64,000 bases of DNA, taken from Paenibacillus sacheonensis (GTDB lineage: Bacteria; Bacillota; Bacilli; Paenibacillales; Paenibacillaceae). The notes beneath the pieces were generated by a model. It ran no database searches. It was not told where the DNA came from and worked only from the letters and a program-made list of their open reading frames with translations. Of the stretch, positions 34,754-42,341 are shown one piece after another (position 1 is the first letter of the stretch; every line of letters starts with the position of its first letter). Location of the stretch: contig NZ_JAAAMU010000016.1 of the NCBI RefSeq assembly GCF_009909195.1, positions 87,493 to 151,492 on the forward strand, written 5' to 3'. Both the position numbers and the translations under genes were made by a program.

Positions 34754-35260
34754 ATGCTCAGTTTCGATCAGAAGCTTGCGATTTTGGAGTCCTTTCCCGA
34801 GCTTAGCCGGAAGGACGTGTCGCTTGGCCGCGTCAATTATCAGTACGAGGGAAGTCTGTACGATAAGAAGAACGTTGCCTTCCACCTGCATCCCAACGGC
34901 AATGGATTCGTCTATGCCGGCAGCTTGAGCGGTTACGATACGGACGACAAGGGATTCGTGAATATTCGCGATTACGATGAGGCGGCGCTGCGCGAACTCG
35001 TAACGGAATCCATTCGGCTGCTGTCCGTCCGCGAGCCGGAGCCGGTTGCCGCGTCGAAGAAGGCGTCCTCTTCCGCTGCGGGCGTCAGCAAAGGTAAAGG
35101 CAATGTATCGGTGTGGCACGGCGCCGACAAACAGACGCTGACCTTGAAGCACGAGGATGATCTGTGGTACGTGTATGCAGGGCCTAACCTGGAGATGGTG
35201 CTCGAAACGTACGAGGAAGCGGAGCAATATTTGCACGAGGAAGGATTCTTCCTCGTATAA
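34754..35260 (+). CDS. Hypothetical protein
   Basis: 168 residues, soluble. Two halves (1-95 and 115-168) are joined by a Ser/Ala/Lys-rich linker. The first half has the pattern LAILESFPELSRKDVSLGRVNYQYEGSLYDKKNVAFHLHPNGNGFVYAG; the second begins NVSVWHGADKQTLTLKHEDDLWYVYAG. The matching VYAG endings suggest two related beta-rich units, though I do not recognise a family. Ribosome site GGAGGCG precedes ATG 34754; a longer frame from 34643 lacks a ribosome site. Terminator at 35280-35326. Confidence 0.75.
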   Translation: MLSFDQKLAILESFPELSRKDVSLGRVNYQYEGSLYDKKNVAFHLHPNGNGFVYAGSLSGYDTDDKGFVNIRDYDEAALRELVTESIRLLSVREPEPVAASKKASSSAAGVSKGKGNVSVWHGADKQTLTLKHEDDLWYVYAGPNLEMVLETYEEAEQYLHEEGFFLV

Positions 35261-35279
35261 AGAAGCCGTGAGACTCGCC

Positions 35280-35326
35280 AAAGCCCGATTCCCCGTTCGA
35301 TGACGGACGAGGGGACCGGGCTTTTT
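35280..35326 (+). terminator. Intrinsic terminator
   Basis: AAAGCCCG and inner CCCC pair with GGGG and CGGGCTTTTT across a loop rich in GA, followed by T's. Confidence 0.8.
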
Positions 35327-35481
35327 GCTGCGCGCGCAGCTGGTCGGTCAACGTGCCCCTGTAGACGTGTCCGGGCCTCGTTCTTGTGTGATTTTGAACC
35401 CCATATCGCATGGCCTGGCTGCTGTCGAGGACGGAATCCCGCGGTATAATGAGGGTATTCCCAAGCTGGAGAGAGGATGTC

Positions 35482-36285
35482 ATGCACACCATGGACGCCA
35501 AACAAATCGATTTTTTCAACACCTTCGGATTTATTAAATTCCCTGCGCTGCTAAAGGAGGATATCGGCTGGATTCAAGACGAATTCGAGCAGGTGTTTCC
35601 GATGTTTCCGAAGCAAAAGCATGACGGAAGCAAGCGCACGATGATCGTGCCGTTCATCGACCAGAGGGAGAAGCTGAGCGGCCTCCTGGACCATCCCGCG
35701 ATCCGCGATATTTTGGTCAGCCTACTTGGCAGCGATTACAACTATATGGGCAGCGACGGCAATTATTATTCCGGCGACACGCCGTGGCATCCGGATGGCC
35801 GGGAGCGGAGCCGCCAGCATATCAAGATCGCCTTCTACCTCGATCCCTTGACCGCGGAGAACGGCGCGCTTCGGGTTATTCCCGGCAGTCATCGGTTCGG
35901 GGACCGGTTCGGCGAAGACGTAATGGCCAAGGTGCAGCAGAGCCAGCAAGCATGGGGGATCCCGGGCAGCGAGGTGCCTGCGGTTGCGCTCGACGTCGTT
36001 CCCGGCGACGTGCTCGTGTTCAAGCACGAAACCTTCCACTCGTCGTGGGGCGGAAGCGGATACCGGCGAATGTTCACCATCAACGCTTCGGAACGGTTTC
36101 AAGGCGAACGGGCGCTTAGCGAGCTGCAGTCGCTCTGCCTGATGCATTATCATTACTCGCGCGACCATTACTATGGCCGGGCGATGCGGGAAAGTGCCGG
36201 TCCCGAGCGGTTGAAGAACCTGGAGCAGGTCATGTCGCTGGAAGCCGATTGGGCGGATCTGACGAAGCATTTGCCGGTTCTATGA
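35482..36285 (+). CDS. Phytanoyl-CoA dioxygenase (PhyH)-family oxygenase
   Basis: 267 residues with the Fe(II)/2-oxoglutarate dioxygenase pattern: WHPDG (first His and Asp of the metal triad), LDPLTAENGALRVIPGSHRFGDRF, then VVPGDVLVFKHETFHSSWGGSGYRRMF with the second metal His and the 2-oxoglutarate Arg. Substrate unknown; relatives hydroxylate ectoine, phytanoyl-CoA or natural products. Start at 35482 has AGAGAGGA close upstream. Its stop overlaps the next gene's ATG, so a regulator is coupled to it. Confidence 0.88.
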   Translation: MHTMDAKQIDFFNTFGFIKFPALLKEDIGWIQDEFEQVFPMFPKQKHDGSKRTMIVPFIDQREKLSGLLDHPAIRDILVSLLGSDYNYMGSDGNYYSGDTPWHPDGRERSRQHIKIAFYLDPLTAENGALRVIPGSHRFGDRFGEDVMAKVQQSQQAWGIPGSEVPAVALDVVPGDVLVFKHETFHSSWGGSGYRRMFTINASERFQGERALSELQSLCLMHYHYSRDHYYGRAMRESAGPERLKNLEQVMSLEADWADLTKHLPVL

Positions 36286-37127
36286 CAGCGGGAACGAACG
36301 AAGGGGTAGCCGAATCGGAGCTGCGGCAGGACGGTTATTTTCCGCCGCATGTCGTGCTGGCGCATCAATTCGTCGCAAGCGAGAGCTGGCGCATGCCCGA
36401 GCGGATTCTCAAATATCATCAGTTTCAATACATGACGGAGGGCGAAGGCTGCATTCAGGTCGAAGACCGCGTCTACGACGTCAAGCAGGGCGACCTCGTC
36501 TATATCCCTCCGCATGTGCCGCATGCGTCATGGAAACGTCCGGCGTCTCCGTTCGCCTGCATCTCGGTATCCTTCCACTTCGGCGACGCGCAGGAGCCCC
36601 CGTTGGCTTATATGGGAAGGACCGTTCTATTCGCCGGGGTTGCCGAACTGCCCGTTCACCGGCGGCTGCGCAGGCTCGTCGCTTTCAAGCATCAGCCCGG
36701 CCTGGCATCCATCATGGAATGTCAGGCGGAGCTGCTTGGCGTGCTGGCCGAGCTCTCCCGGCTCGATGCCGAAGGCGATGCGGGGAACCATGAGCGCAAG
36801 CGCAATGCGGGAGCGGTGCTGCAAATCAAAAATCACTTGCTGGAGCATTATCGGGAACCGCTGCGCTTGGTAGACCTCGAGAAGCTGACCGGCTTCTCGC
36901 CGAATTACGTCATTCGTCTCTTCAAAGACGCGACGGGCATGACGCCGTTTCAATACGTGCGCTGGGCGCGGCTGCAGAAAGCGCTGGAGCTGGCCTTTCA
37001 CACGCCGATGACCGTCGGGGAGATCGCTGCCCACGTCGGGTACGCGGACGTTCACGCCTTCGGCAAAATGTTCAAGAAGAGCATGGGGAGCACGCTCAGC
37101 GCGTATCGGGACGGCATGTTTCTGTAG
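36282..37127 (+). CDS. AraC-family regulator with cupin sensing domain
   Basis: 281 residues. N-terminal cupin half (MTEGEGCIQVEDRVYDVKQGDLVYIPPHVPHASW) followed by an AraC double helix-turn-helix (residues about 180-280; LRLVDLEKLTGFSPNYVIRLFKDATGMTPFQYVRWARLQKALEL, then VGEIAAHVGYADVHAFGKMFKKSMGSTLSAYR). The start at 36282 lies in the stop codon of the PhyH gene (ATGA) with no clear ribosome site of its own, pointing to translational coupling. It probably controls the dioxygenase operon in response to a small ligand. Confidence 0.9.
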   Translation: MTAGTNEGVAESELRQDGYFPPHVVLAHQFVASESWRMPERILKYHQFQYMTEGEGCIQVEDRVYDVKQGDLVYIPPHVPHASWKRPASPFACISVSFHFGDAQEPPLAYMGRTVLFAGVAELPVHRRLRRLVAFKHQPGLASIMECQAELLGVLAELSRLDAEGDAGNHERKRNAGAVLQIKNHLLEHYREPLRLVDLEKLTGFSPNYVIRLFKDATGMTPFQYVRWARLQKALELAFHTPMTVGEIAAHVGYADVHAFGKMFKKSMGSTLSAYRDGMFL

Positions 37128-38144
37128 CGCGGGGCGGTGGCGTTGTAGGAGGGGGCGTCGGCCGGGGAGGACGGGTCGGGGTGTCCGGTTGGAAAGCTGG
37201 TTAAAGGTCGGCCTTCAAGGCGCGCTGCGTGCCTTGAAAGCCAGCAAAAAGCTGCCCGAGAGGCAGCTTTTCTCGGCTTATATGGCCTGTGCGGCATTAA
37301 ATGCTGACTGACAGTCATCTATCTGCTTGCTTCGCGAGCGGATGTAACGAAAAAGCTCCTGTTAGGCAGCTTTTTCGTCTAACCGGGGCTGCACGGCACT
37401 AAAAGCTGCCTGCAAGTCAGCAACCTGCGCGCTGCGCAAGCGGAAGCAGCAAAAAAGCGGCAGCTGTTTCGTCTAACCGGGGCTGCACGGCGAAAAAATG
37501 GATTGAAAGTCAGCAATCGCCCGCTGTACGGGAAAAGCAAAATGCTCGCGAGCATGACACCTTCTAACGTGCCCTCATAACCCTCGAGCAAGACACCTTT
37601 TAACGCAAGCTCATCCCTCAAGCCTGACTAGCCCGACCGGGAAGCTGGAATTTTGTATTACGTACAACTTTCCCGGCCGTTTTGCCCTCTTGTTCATTGC
37701 ATTTATGCCTTTTATGCAACTTTGAGAGCCAAAACTGCCCCTAAAGCCCGTCTATGAACCGGAATTTGTGTATGATGTGCAACAACAGGAGCCTATTCTC
37801 CCTTTATTGGTACTAAAATATGCATTATTTACAACATGAGCAAGTTACGCTGCCTGCCCTGATCATTTAGGTATTGTTGGTAGTACCTTTGAGGGAACGC
37901 TTCAAGCGCAGCGAATCCATATCCCAATTTATGACTTGAGGCAGCTTGCAAAGTCCGCCTGGGGCTTGCGCGGCACGAAAAGCTGCCCGCAATTCAGCAC
38001 TCTGCGGGCTGCGCGAGCGGAAGCAGCAAAAAAGCTGCCCATGAGGCAGCTTTTTGACTCCGTACGAGGCCGAGCAGATCGGCAGCTTTCTGCTGTTCTT
38101 CGCTCAACGAGCTGCGCGAGCTTGAACGATGCCGAGGGAAATGC
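37128..38144. repeat. Gene-free kilobase of hairpin repeats
   Basis: No convincing gene. Related blocks contain hairpins of the type AAAAGCTGCC...GGCAGCTTTT (37246-37272, 37349-37378, 38028-38056) and shared phrases such as GGGGCTGCACGGC (twice), CGCGAGCGGA or GCGCAAGCGGAAGCAGC, and TCAGCA. At 37653-37667 lies TTGTATTACGTACAA, within CCGGGAA...TTCCCGG arms, and a weaker TTGTGTATGATGTGCAA at 37766. The first and last hairpins can act as terminators for the AraC gene and for pspA. Confidence 0.7.
38028..38056. terminator. Terminator downstream of pspA
   Basis: AAAAAGCTGCC-(loop)-GGCAGCTTTTT is symmetrical, with an A-run on one side and a T-run on the other. It lies about 90 bases after the minus-strand pspA gene. 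Confidence 0.75.
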
Positions 38145-38840
38145 TTACTGTTCGTCGGTCGGCAGCTTCTTGCGCAGCTGCTCCAGCTGTTCGTCGACGA
38201 GCGAACCTTTGGACGCGTTCGGCGCGCTGGCGTAAGAACCGTTGTACCCGTACGGCGTGTAGGGGTTCCGGGAAGCTTGGATGCCGGCTTCCCACTGCGC
38301 GATTTTCTCTTCCATGCGCTGGAATCCGCGGGAGGCATTGCCGCCCTCCAGGACCGAGCGTCCCGTGCTGAAGCTCGGCATCGCCGTGCGGGATTGCGCG
38401 GCGGCTTGCTGCATGCGCTGGATGAGCTCATCCCGTTTCTGGATCAGCTGCGGCAGCTCGGCCTTGGCTGTCTCCAGCCGAAGCGTGAGTTCGCCGATTT
38501 GGCGCTTCGCATTCTCGCTCCACGCGCCGTATTCCTTCGCTTTCTCTTCGTAGTGCAGCTTCGCCGTCAGCGCTTCGCGGGCATGCGCTTCATGGCCGCC
38601 TCTCATCGCTTCCAGCGCCTTAGCCTCGCTTTGCTCCGCCAAGATGGACGCTTCGTTCGCCTGCTGCTGCAAGCCTTTCGCGAGCGCTTCCTGCTTCAGC
38701 AGCTCATGCTGCGCGTTCGCGATTTCTTCCTGCATGCCCCGGACGTACTGATTCATCATCATCGCCGGATCTTCCAATTTATCCAGCAGCTCGTTGGCCG
38801 CAGCCTGCGTAATGTTAAACAAGCGGTTTAAGATACCCAT
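38145..38840 (-). CDS. pspA: PspA/IM30 (ESCRT-III-like) membrane stress protein
   Basis: 231 residues, almost wholly coiled coil. It begins MGILNRLFNITQAAANELLDKLEDPAMMMNQYVRGMQEEI, the standard PspA/Vipp1 N-terminal amphipathic helix and hairpin. PspA binds stressed membranes from the cytoplasmic face and polymerises to protect them. The C-terminal 60 residues are a disordered Tyr/Ser/Gly-rich linker plus a short helix (SLVDEQLEQLRKKLPT). ATG 38840 is chosen since AGGAG lies 9 bases upstream; the ATG three codons earlier overlaps the ribosome site. It follows pspC with about 50 bases between them. Confidence 0.93.
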   Translation of the reverse strand: MGILNRLFNITQAAANELLDKLEDPAMMMNQYVRGMQEEIANAQHELLKQEALAKGLQQQANEASILAEQSEAKALEAMRGGHEAHAREALTAKLHYEEKAKEYGAWSENAKRQIGELTLRLETAKAELPQLIQKRDELIQRMQQAAAQSRTAMPSFSTGRSVLEGGNASRGFQRMEEKIAQWEAGIQASRNPYTPYGYNGSYASAPNASKGSLVDEQLEQLRKKLPTDEQ

Positions 38841-38892
38841 TTGCTTCATCTCCTATAGTTGAGTGTTGACGTTTCGCGTGACGGGATGACGG

Positions 38893-39120
38893 TTAGCCGT
38901 AGTAACGGAACGCTTGATCGGGCGACAGTACTTCGAACGGCGCCTTCGGCACCAGCACGCTGGCGACGATGTACAAGAGCAGCGTCGTGCCCAGGCTGAA
39001 TACGCCGGAAATAAGAAGAATTAGCCGGATGATCGTTGGGTCGATACCGAAACGTTCGCCGATTCCTCCGGCAAGGCCTGTCAATTTGCGGTCCATAGTA
39101 GAGCGGTAAAGCTTTCTCAT
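38893..39120 (-). CDS. pspC: PspC-domain membrane protein
   Basis: 75 residues with the PspC signature: KLYRSTMDRKLTGLAGGIGERFGIDPTIIRLILLISGVFSLGTTLLLYIVASVLVPK, an N-terminal cytoplasmic motif and one membrane helix. It is cotranscribed with pspA, an arrangement that supports a role in sensing membrane stress. GAGAGGA precedes the ATG at 39120. Confidence 0.92.
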   Translation of the reverse strand: MRKLYRSTMDRKLTGLAGGIGERFGIDPTIIRLILLISGVFSLGTTLLLYIVASVLVPKAPFEVLSPDQAFRYYG

Positions 39121-39498
39121 TGTAAATCCTCTCCTCTTCATCCTGCGTATGGGATCGTTCTTCAAGTCCGTCAGCTCGCTGTGCGTTTCTGCAATTGGCG
39201 TTTCTTCTATATCCTTAGTGTAAAGGGAGCGGGGCCTCGCTGAAACCGTCCAGCGGCGGTTTTGGAATCCAGCCTTAAGGCGGGGAAGGACTACGACCTT
39301 AGACGGCCCGGGACCGCCGATACAGGCGATTCAGCCGACGCAGTCCATGCAACCCGATGCACCTCCATGCGCCCCGATGCAACCCATGCAGTCGGACGGG
39401 AGCTGATGAATTCCAATGAGACCCATGATGAATCCGCGCACGACTAAGCGAGGCAGCCGCAATGCTGGATAAACCATTTTATGTATATTCCCTAATTA
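39121..39498. other. Intergenic region, about 380 bases
   Basis: Between pspC and the ArsR operon. From about 39315 to 39410 the phrases CCGATGCA, CCCATGCA and CCATGC recur, a low-complexity patch. The small open frame from 39262 lacks a ribosome site and I do not call it. Confidence 0.5.
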
Positions 39499-39522
39499 GA
39501 ATATTCCTTGACAGGAATATTC
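39499..39522. promoter_or_regulatory. Operator overlapping ArsR-operon -35 box
   Basis: GAATATTCC and GGAATATTC form a perfect 9-bp inverted repeat whose six-base centre is TTGACA, the -35 box itself. A bound ArsR-type dimer would exclude RNA polymerase. Confidence 0.75.
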
Positions 39523-39537
39523 GGTTCAGTGTATATT
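39508..39537 (+). promoter_or_regulatory. Promoter of ArsR-SRPBCC-VOC operon
   Basis: TTGACA (39508-39513) and TATATT (39532-39537) with an 18-base spacer, about 80 bases before the ArsR start. Confidence 0.8.
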
Positions 39538-39616
39538 CATAGCAGCAGAAGGATGACTCGAGTGAGGAAGGAGATGAGCGCATACCGAGAAACCAACACT
39601 TAACGAGGTGAATGAC

Positions 39617-39973
39617 ATGACAGCGGACAATCCGGGTATAGACTTGACGATGCTGCATGCTTTGGCCGATCCGAATCGTGTTCTGATCGTCGAGCTCTTG
39701 CGCGACGGCCCGTTAACCGTAGGGGAAATCGCCGAACGGTTAGGGCTTCGCCAGCCCCAGGCCTCGAAGCATTTGAAGGTGCTTAACGATAGCGGGGTAT
39801 TGGAAGTAAAGGCCGATGCCAACCGCCGGATCTACAAGCTCCGCCCCGAGCCTTTTCAAGCGCTGGATTCTTGGGTGAAGTCGTTCCGGCACGTCATGGA
39901 AGATAGATTCGACAATTTGGAAGGTTACTTGCGGGAGCTGCAAAACAAGAAAACAACAACATTGGAGGAATGA
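39617..39973 (+). CDS. ArsR-family repressor (SdpR-like)
   Basis: 118 residues with a winged helix: LHALADPNRVLIVELLRDGPLTVGEIAERLGLRQPQASKHLKVLNDSGVLEVKADANRRIYKLRPEPF. There are no Cys pairs, so it is not a typical metal sensor; it belongs with the SdpR/YceK-type group that regulates SRPBCC genes. Start at 39617 is 6 bases after CGAGGTGA. Its stop overlaps an ATG of the next gene. It likely represses its own operon through the palindrome at 39499-39522. Confidence 0.9.
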   Translation: MTADNPGIDLTMLHALADPNRVLIVELLRDGPLTVGEIAERLGLRQPQASKHLKVLNDSGVLEVKADANRRIYKLRPEPFQALDSWVKSFRHVMEDRFDNLEGYLRELQNKKTTTLEE

Positions 39974-39975
39974 AA

Positions 39976-40491
39976 ATGTCTAAACATGCCATGGTTTCGA
40001 GGGTTGAGGACGAGCGGGTACTGGTGCTGGAGCGGGTTTTCGAGGCGCCGCGCGATCTCGTATTCAAGATGTTCAAAGAAGCGGAGCATCTGAAACATTG
40101 GTGGGGGCCCAAAGGCTGGGAGCTTCCGGTCTGCCATGTGGATTTCCGGCCGGGCGGCGTTTGGCACTACTGCATGAAGTGCGTGGATCAGAATCAAGGC
40201 GATTTTTATGGGATGGAATCGTGGGGCAAAGCCATATACTCGGACATCGTCGAGCCGGAGAAGATCGTCTACACCGATTACTTCTCGGATGCCGAAGGCA
40301 ATGCGAACGACACGCTGCCTTCGACCGAAGTCACGCTGACGTTCATCGAACTGGACGGCAGGACGAAGCTGGTCAACCGGGCAATCTATGCGTCGGCAGA
40401 AAACCTGAAGACCGTCATGGACATGGGCATGCTCGAAGGCATCACGGATACGTGGGACCGTCTCGAAGATCGCTTGAACGAGTTGAAATAA
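39976..40491 (+). CDS. SRPBCC/AHSA1-domain protein
   Basis: 171 residues of the AHSA1/YndB-like START-type fold: VLERVFEAPRDLVFKMFKEAEHLKHWWGPKGWELPVCHVDFRPGGVWHYCMK near the start and MLEGITDTWDRLEDRLNEL at the end. The fold has a hydrophobic ligand pocket; the ligand is unknown. ATG 39976 is 7 bases after TGGAGG; the ATG at 39970 is too close. ArsR-SRPBCC pairs are common in Bacillales. Confidence 0.92.
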   Translation: MSKHAMVSRVEDERVLVLERVFEAPRDLVFKMFKEAEHLKHWWGPKGWELPVCHVDFRPGGVWHYCMKCVDQNQGDFYGMESWGKAIYSDIVEPEKIVYTDYFSDAEGNANDTLPSTEVTLTFIELDGRTKLVNRAIYASAENLKTVMDMGMLEGITDTWDRLEDRLNELK

Positions 40492-40556
40492 GGAATACGA
40501 AGGATAATAAGCAGCGAATTGGAACCATGCCAACATGACGAAGGAGTGGAAGAGCA

Positions 40557-40934
40557 ATGATCAATAAAGTCGGTCAAATTATGTTGTACGTCAATGATCA
40601 AGACAAGGCTTTGCATTTTTGGACGGAGAAAGCGGGTTTTCATGTCATCTCCGAAGAGAACAATGGCCAAGGCATGAGATGGATCGAGATTGCGCCTTCC
40701 GAGGAAGCCGAGACAAGCATCATATTGCACAACAAGGAATTCGTTGCCAAAATGTCGCCGGGAATGAATCTCGGAACGCCTTCCTTGATGTTTTTCTCCG
40801 ATCGTTTCGATCAATTGCACGAAAGCTTGTCCGATAAAAACGTCAAGGTCGGCGAAATCGTCGCCATGCCGTTCGGAAGAGTGTTTAACTTTGCGGACGA
40901 TGAAGATAATTACTTTGCCGTCATGGCAAAATAA
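40557..40934 (+). CDS. VOC-family (glyoxalase/bleomycin-resistance-like) protein
   Basis: 125 residues with two beta-alpha-beta units (VGQIMLYVNDQDKALHFWTEKAGFHVI; TPSLMFFSDRFDQLHESLSDKNVKVGEI). Possible metal ligands of the family cannot be assigned with certainty. It closes the ArsR-SRPBCC operon. Two strong hairpin terminators follow. Confidence 0.88.
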   Translation: MINKVGQIMLYVNDQDKALHFWTEKAGFHVISEENNGQGMRWIEIAPSEEAETSIILHNKEFVAKMSPGMNLGTPSLMFFSDRFDQLHESLSDKNVKVGEIVAMPFGRVFNFADDEDNYFAVMAK

Positions 40935-40956
40935 CAAATGGCCTATTCAATATTAC

Positions 40957-40992
40957 AGGCGGCTGACAGTAAATGTCGGCCGCCTATTGTTG
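40957..40992 (+). terminator. First terminator after VOC gene
   Basis: AGGCGGCTGACA pairs with TGTCGGCCGCCT (one G-U) and is followed by ATTGTTGTT. Confidence 0.7.
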
Positions 40993-41010
40993 TTGCTGCG
41001 AAAGCTGCCC

Positions 41011-41068
41011 AAAGCCCCCATCCAGGGAGGAAAGGTTATCTAACCTTTCCCTGGAAGGGGGCTTTTTT
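41011..41068 (+). terminator. Second, long terminator
   Basis: A very long stem: AAAGCCCCC, TCCAGGG and GGAAAGGTTA pair with their inverses around a TC loop and are followed by TTTTTT. Confidence 0.85.
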
Positions 41069-41252
41069 CATGCCTAACGTTCAATGCCTTTCATTATATC
41101 AAACTGTGTCTTCGAGTAACGGACTGTATATCCGCATCTTTGGTATCACAAACTCGAATTGGTAATAATCGAATTTAAACATGAGAAGGATATCAATAAA
41201 GTGAAAACGTTCATCGCAGCTAAGAGAACATTGAGGGAGTGCAATTCGAATC

Positions 41253-42254
41253 ATGCTAAAGAAAATGATGCTTATAGTGACAGTTGCAAGTATCATAGCG
41301 GGATGCGGCTCGCAGTCCCCTAAAATCGAAGATGGGAAGCAGCGAAGTCCCGTTATAAATAAAAATTCGTTCAATACACAAAAGACACTAAAAGTTAAAA
41401 CGGTGAGCACGGTAATTAGGTTGTTTGTAAACGGCAAGCAGGCCAGCGTGGCGCCAGTGATTGTAAGCGGCGTTACGTATGTGCCCGTACGTGCAGCAGG
41501 CGAACTGTTGAATAAGTATGTTTCTTGGGATGCCTCATCAAAGACGGTGTACATCAGCGATCAAAAACAACAGCAAGCGAAGGCTGCGGACAAGACAATA
41601 AAGTTGATCGTAAACGGTAAACAGGCAAGCGTAGCTCCGAAGATCTTAAGCGGCGTCACCTATATCCCCGTTCGTGCAGCAGGGCAGCTGCTATACAAAT
41701 ATGTAACATGGGATTCGAAAATAAGATCCGTTTACATCAACGACCGACAGCATGACCGCGTTATTTACTTTCCTGAGAGTCGTTATCCGGAAACAGCGGC
41801 ACATATAAAAAGCTCGCTCGCTCGCGGGGAATCGCCAATTTGTACGATTGATCGGTTAGGAGCAGACGAAAATCGCGAACAGTCGTTGTCGGGTATTCCT
41901 GTCAAGTCCGGGTATGACCGGGATGAATTCCCGATGGCGATGTGCATGGAAGGCGGGGCAGGAGCCGATGTGGCTTACGTGAAGTCATCCGATAATCGAG
42001 GCGCTGGTTCATGGGTCGGAAACGAGCTCGAGATCTATCCTAACGGAATGCGGATACTTTTCATCGTTGACGGAAAAACAGGAGTAGCGAGCCCGCCGAC
42101 ATCAGAACCAGCACCGAAGCCTAACCCGGGGAATGTCTATTACGATAATTGTACTGCTGTAATAGCTGCAGGCGCGGCACCGCTCTATAAGGGTCAGCCT
42201 GGCTACAGCTCCAATCTGGACCGAGACGGTGACGGCGTTGCATGTGAAAAATAG
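41253..42254 (+). CDS. Secreted NucA/NucB-type nuclease with stalk and excalibur domains
   Basis: 333 residues. Lipoprotein signal with lipobox IIAGC (Cys18). Two tandem stalk domains (copper-amine-oxidase-N-like, about 55-102 and 116-163) share NGKQASVAP and SGVTYxPVRAAGxLL. Then a NucA/NucB DNase domain (about 175-275): [46 protein letters not shown] and [13 protein letters not shown], very like Bacillus NucA/NucB. The C-terminus (293-333) is an excalibur calcium-binding motif with [10 protein letters not shown]. It should be a surface-anchored DNase. The gene is clearly more AT-rich than its neighbours. The ribosome site GAGGGAG is 13 bases from the ATG, longer than usual. Confidence 0.88.
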   Translation: MLKKMMLIVTVASIIAGCGSQSPKIEDGKQRSPVINKNSFNTQKTLKVKTVSTVIRLFVNGKQASVAPVIVSGVTYVPVRAAGELLNKYVSWDASSKTVYISDQKQQQAKAADKTIKLIVNGKQASVAPKILSGVTYIPVRAAGQLLYKYVTWDSKIRSVYINDRQHDRVIYFPESRYPETAAHIKSSLARGESPICTIDRLGADENREQSLSGIPVKSGYDRDEFPMAMCMEGGAGADVAYVKSSDNRGAGSWVGNELEIYPNGMRILFIVDGKTGVASPPTSEPAPKPNPGNVYYDNCTAVIAAGAAPLYKGQPGYSSNLDRDGDGVACEK

Positions 42255-42341
42255 AACAGGAGGCATCCCCCTAGGTTAGATGAACATTATGCGATGCCTC
42301 AATGGTATAGAGCCAGCCGCCGTCTGCCGATTGCTTCAGCG

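Noticed and set aside
37936..38235. Small plus-strand gene in the hairpin repeats
   Set aside because: Its translation follows the repeat blocks and overlaps the pspA 3' end; no ribosome site.
39262..39447. 60-residue open frame between pspC and arsR-like genes
   Set aside because: No ribosome site; sequence is a low-complexity patch of repeated ATGCA words.
42262..42300. Terminator between the nuclease and YaaH genes (GAGGCATC...GATGCCTC)
   Set aside because: The 8-bp arms enclose a long unpaired loop and have no T-run, so I do not call it.
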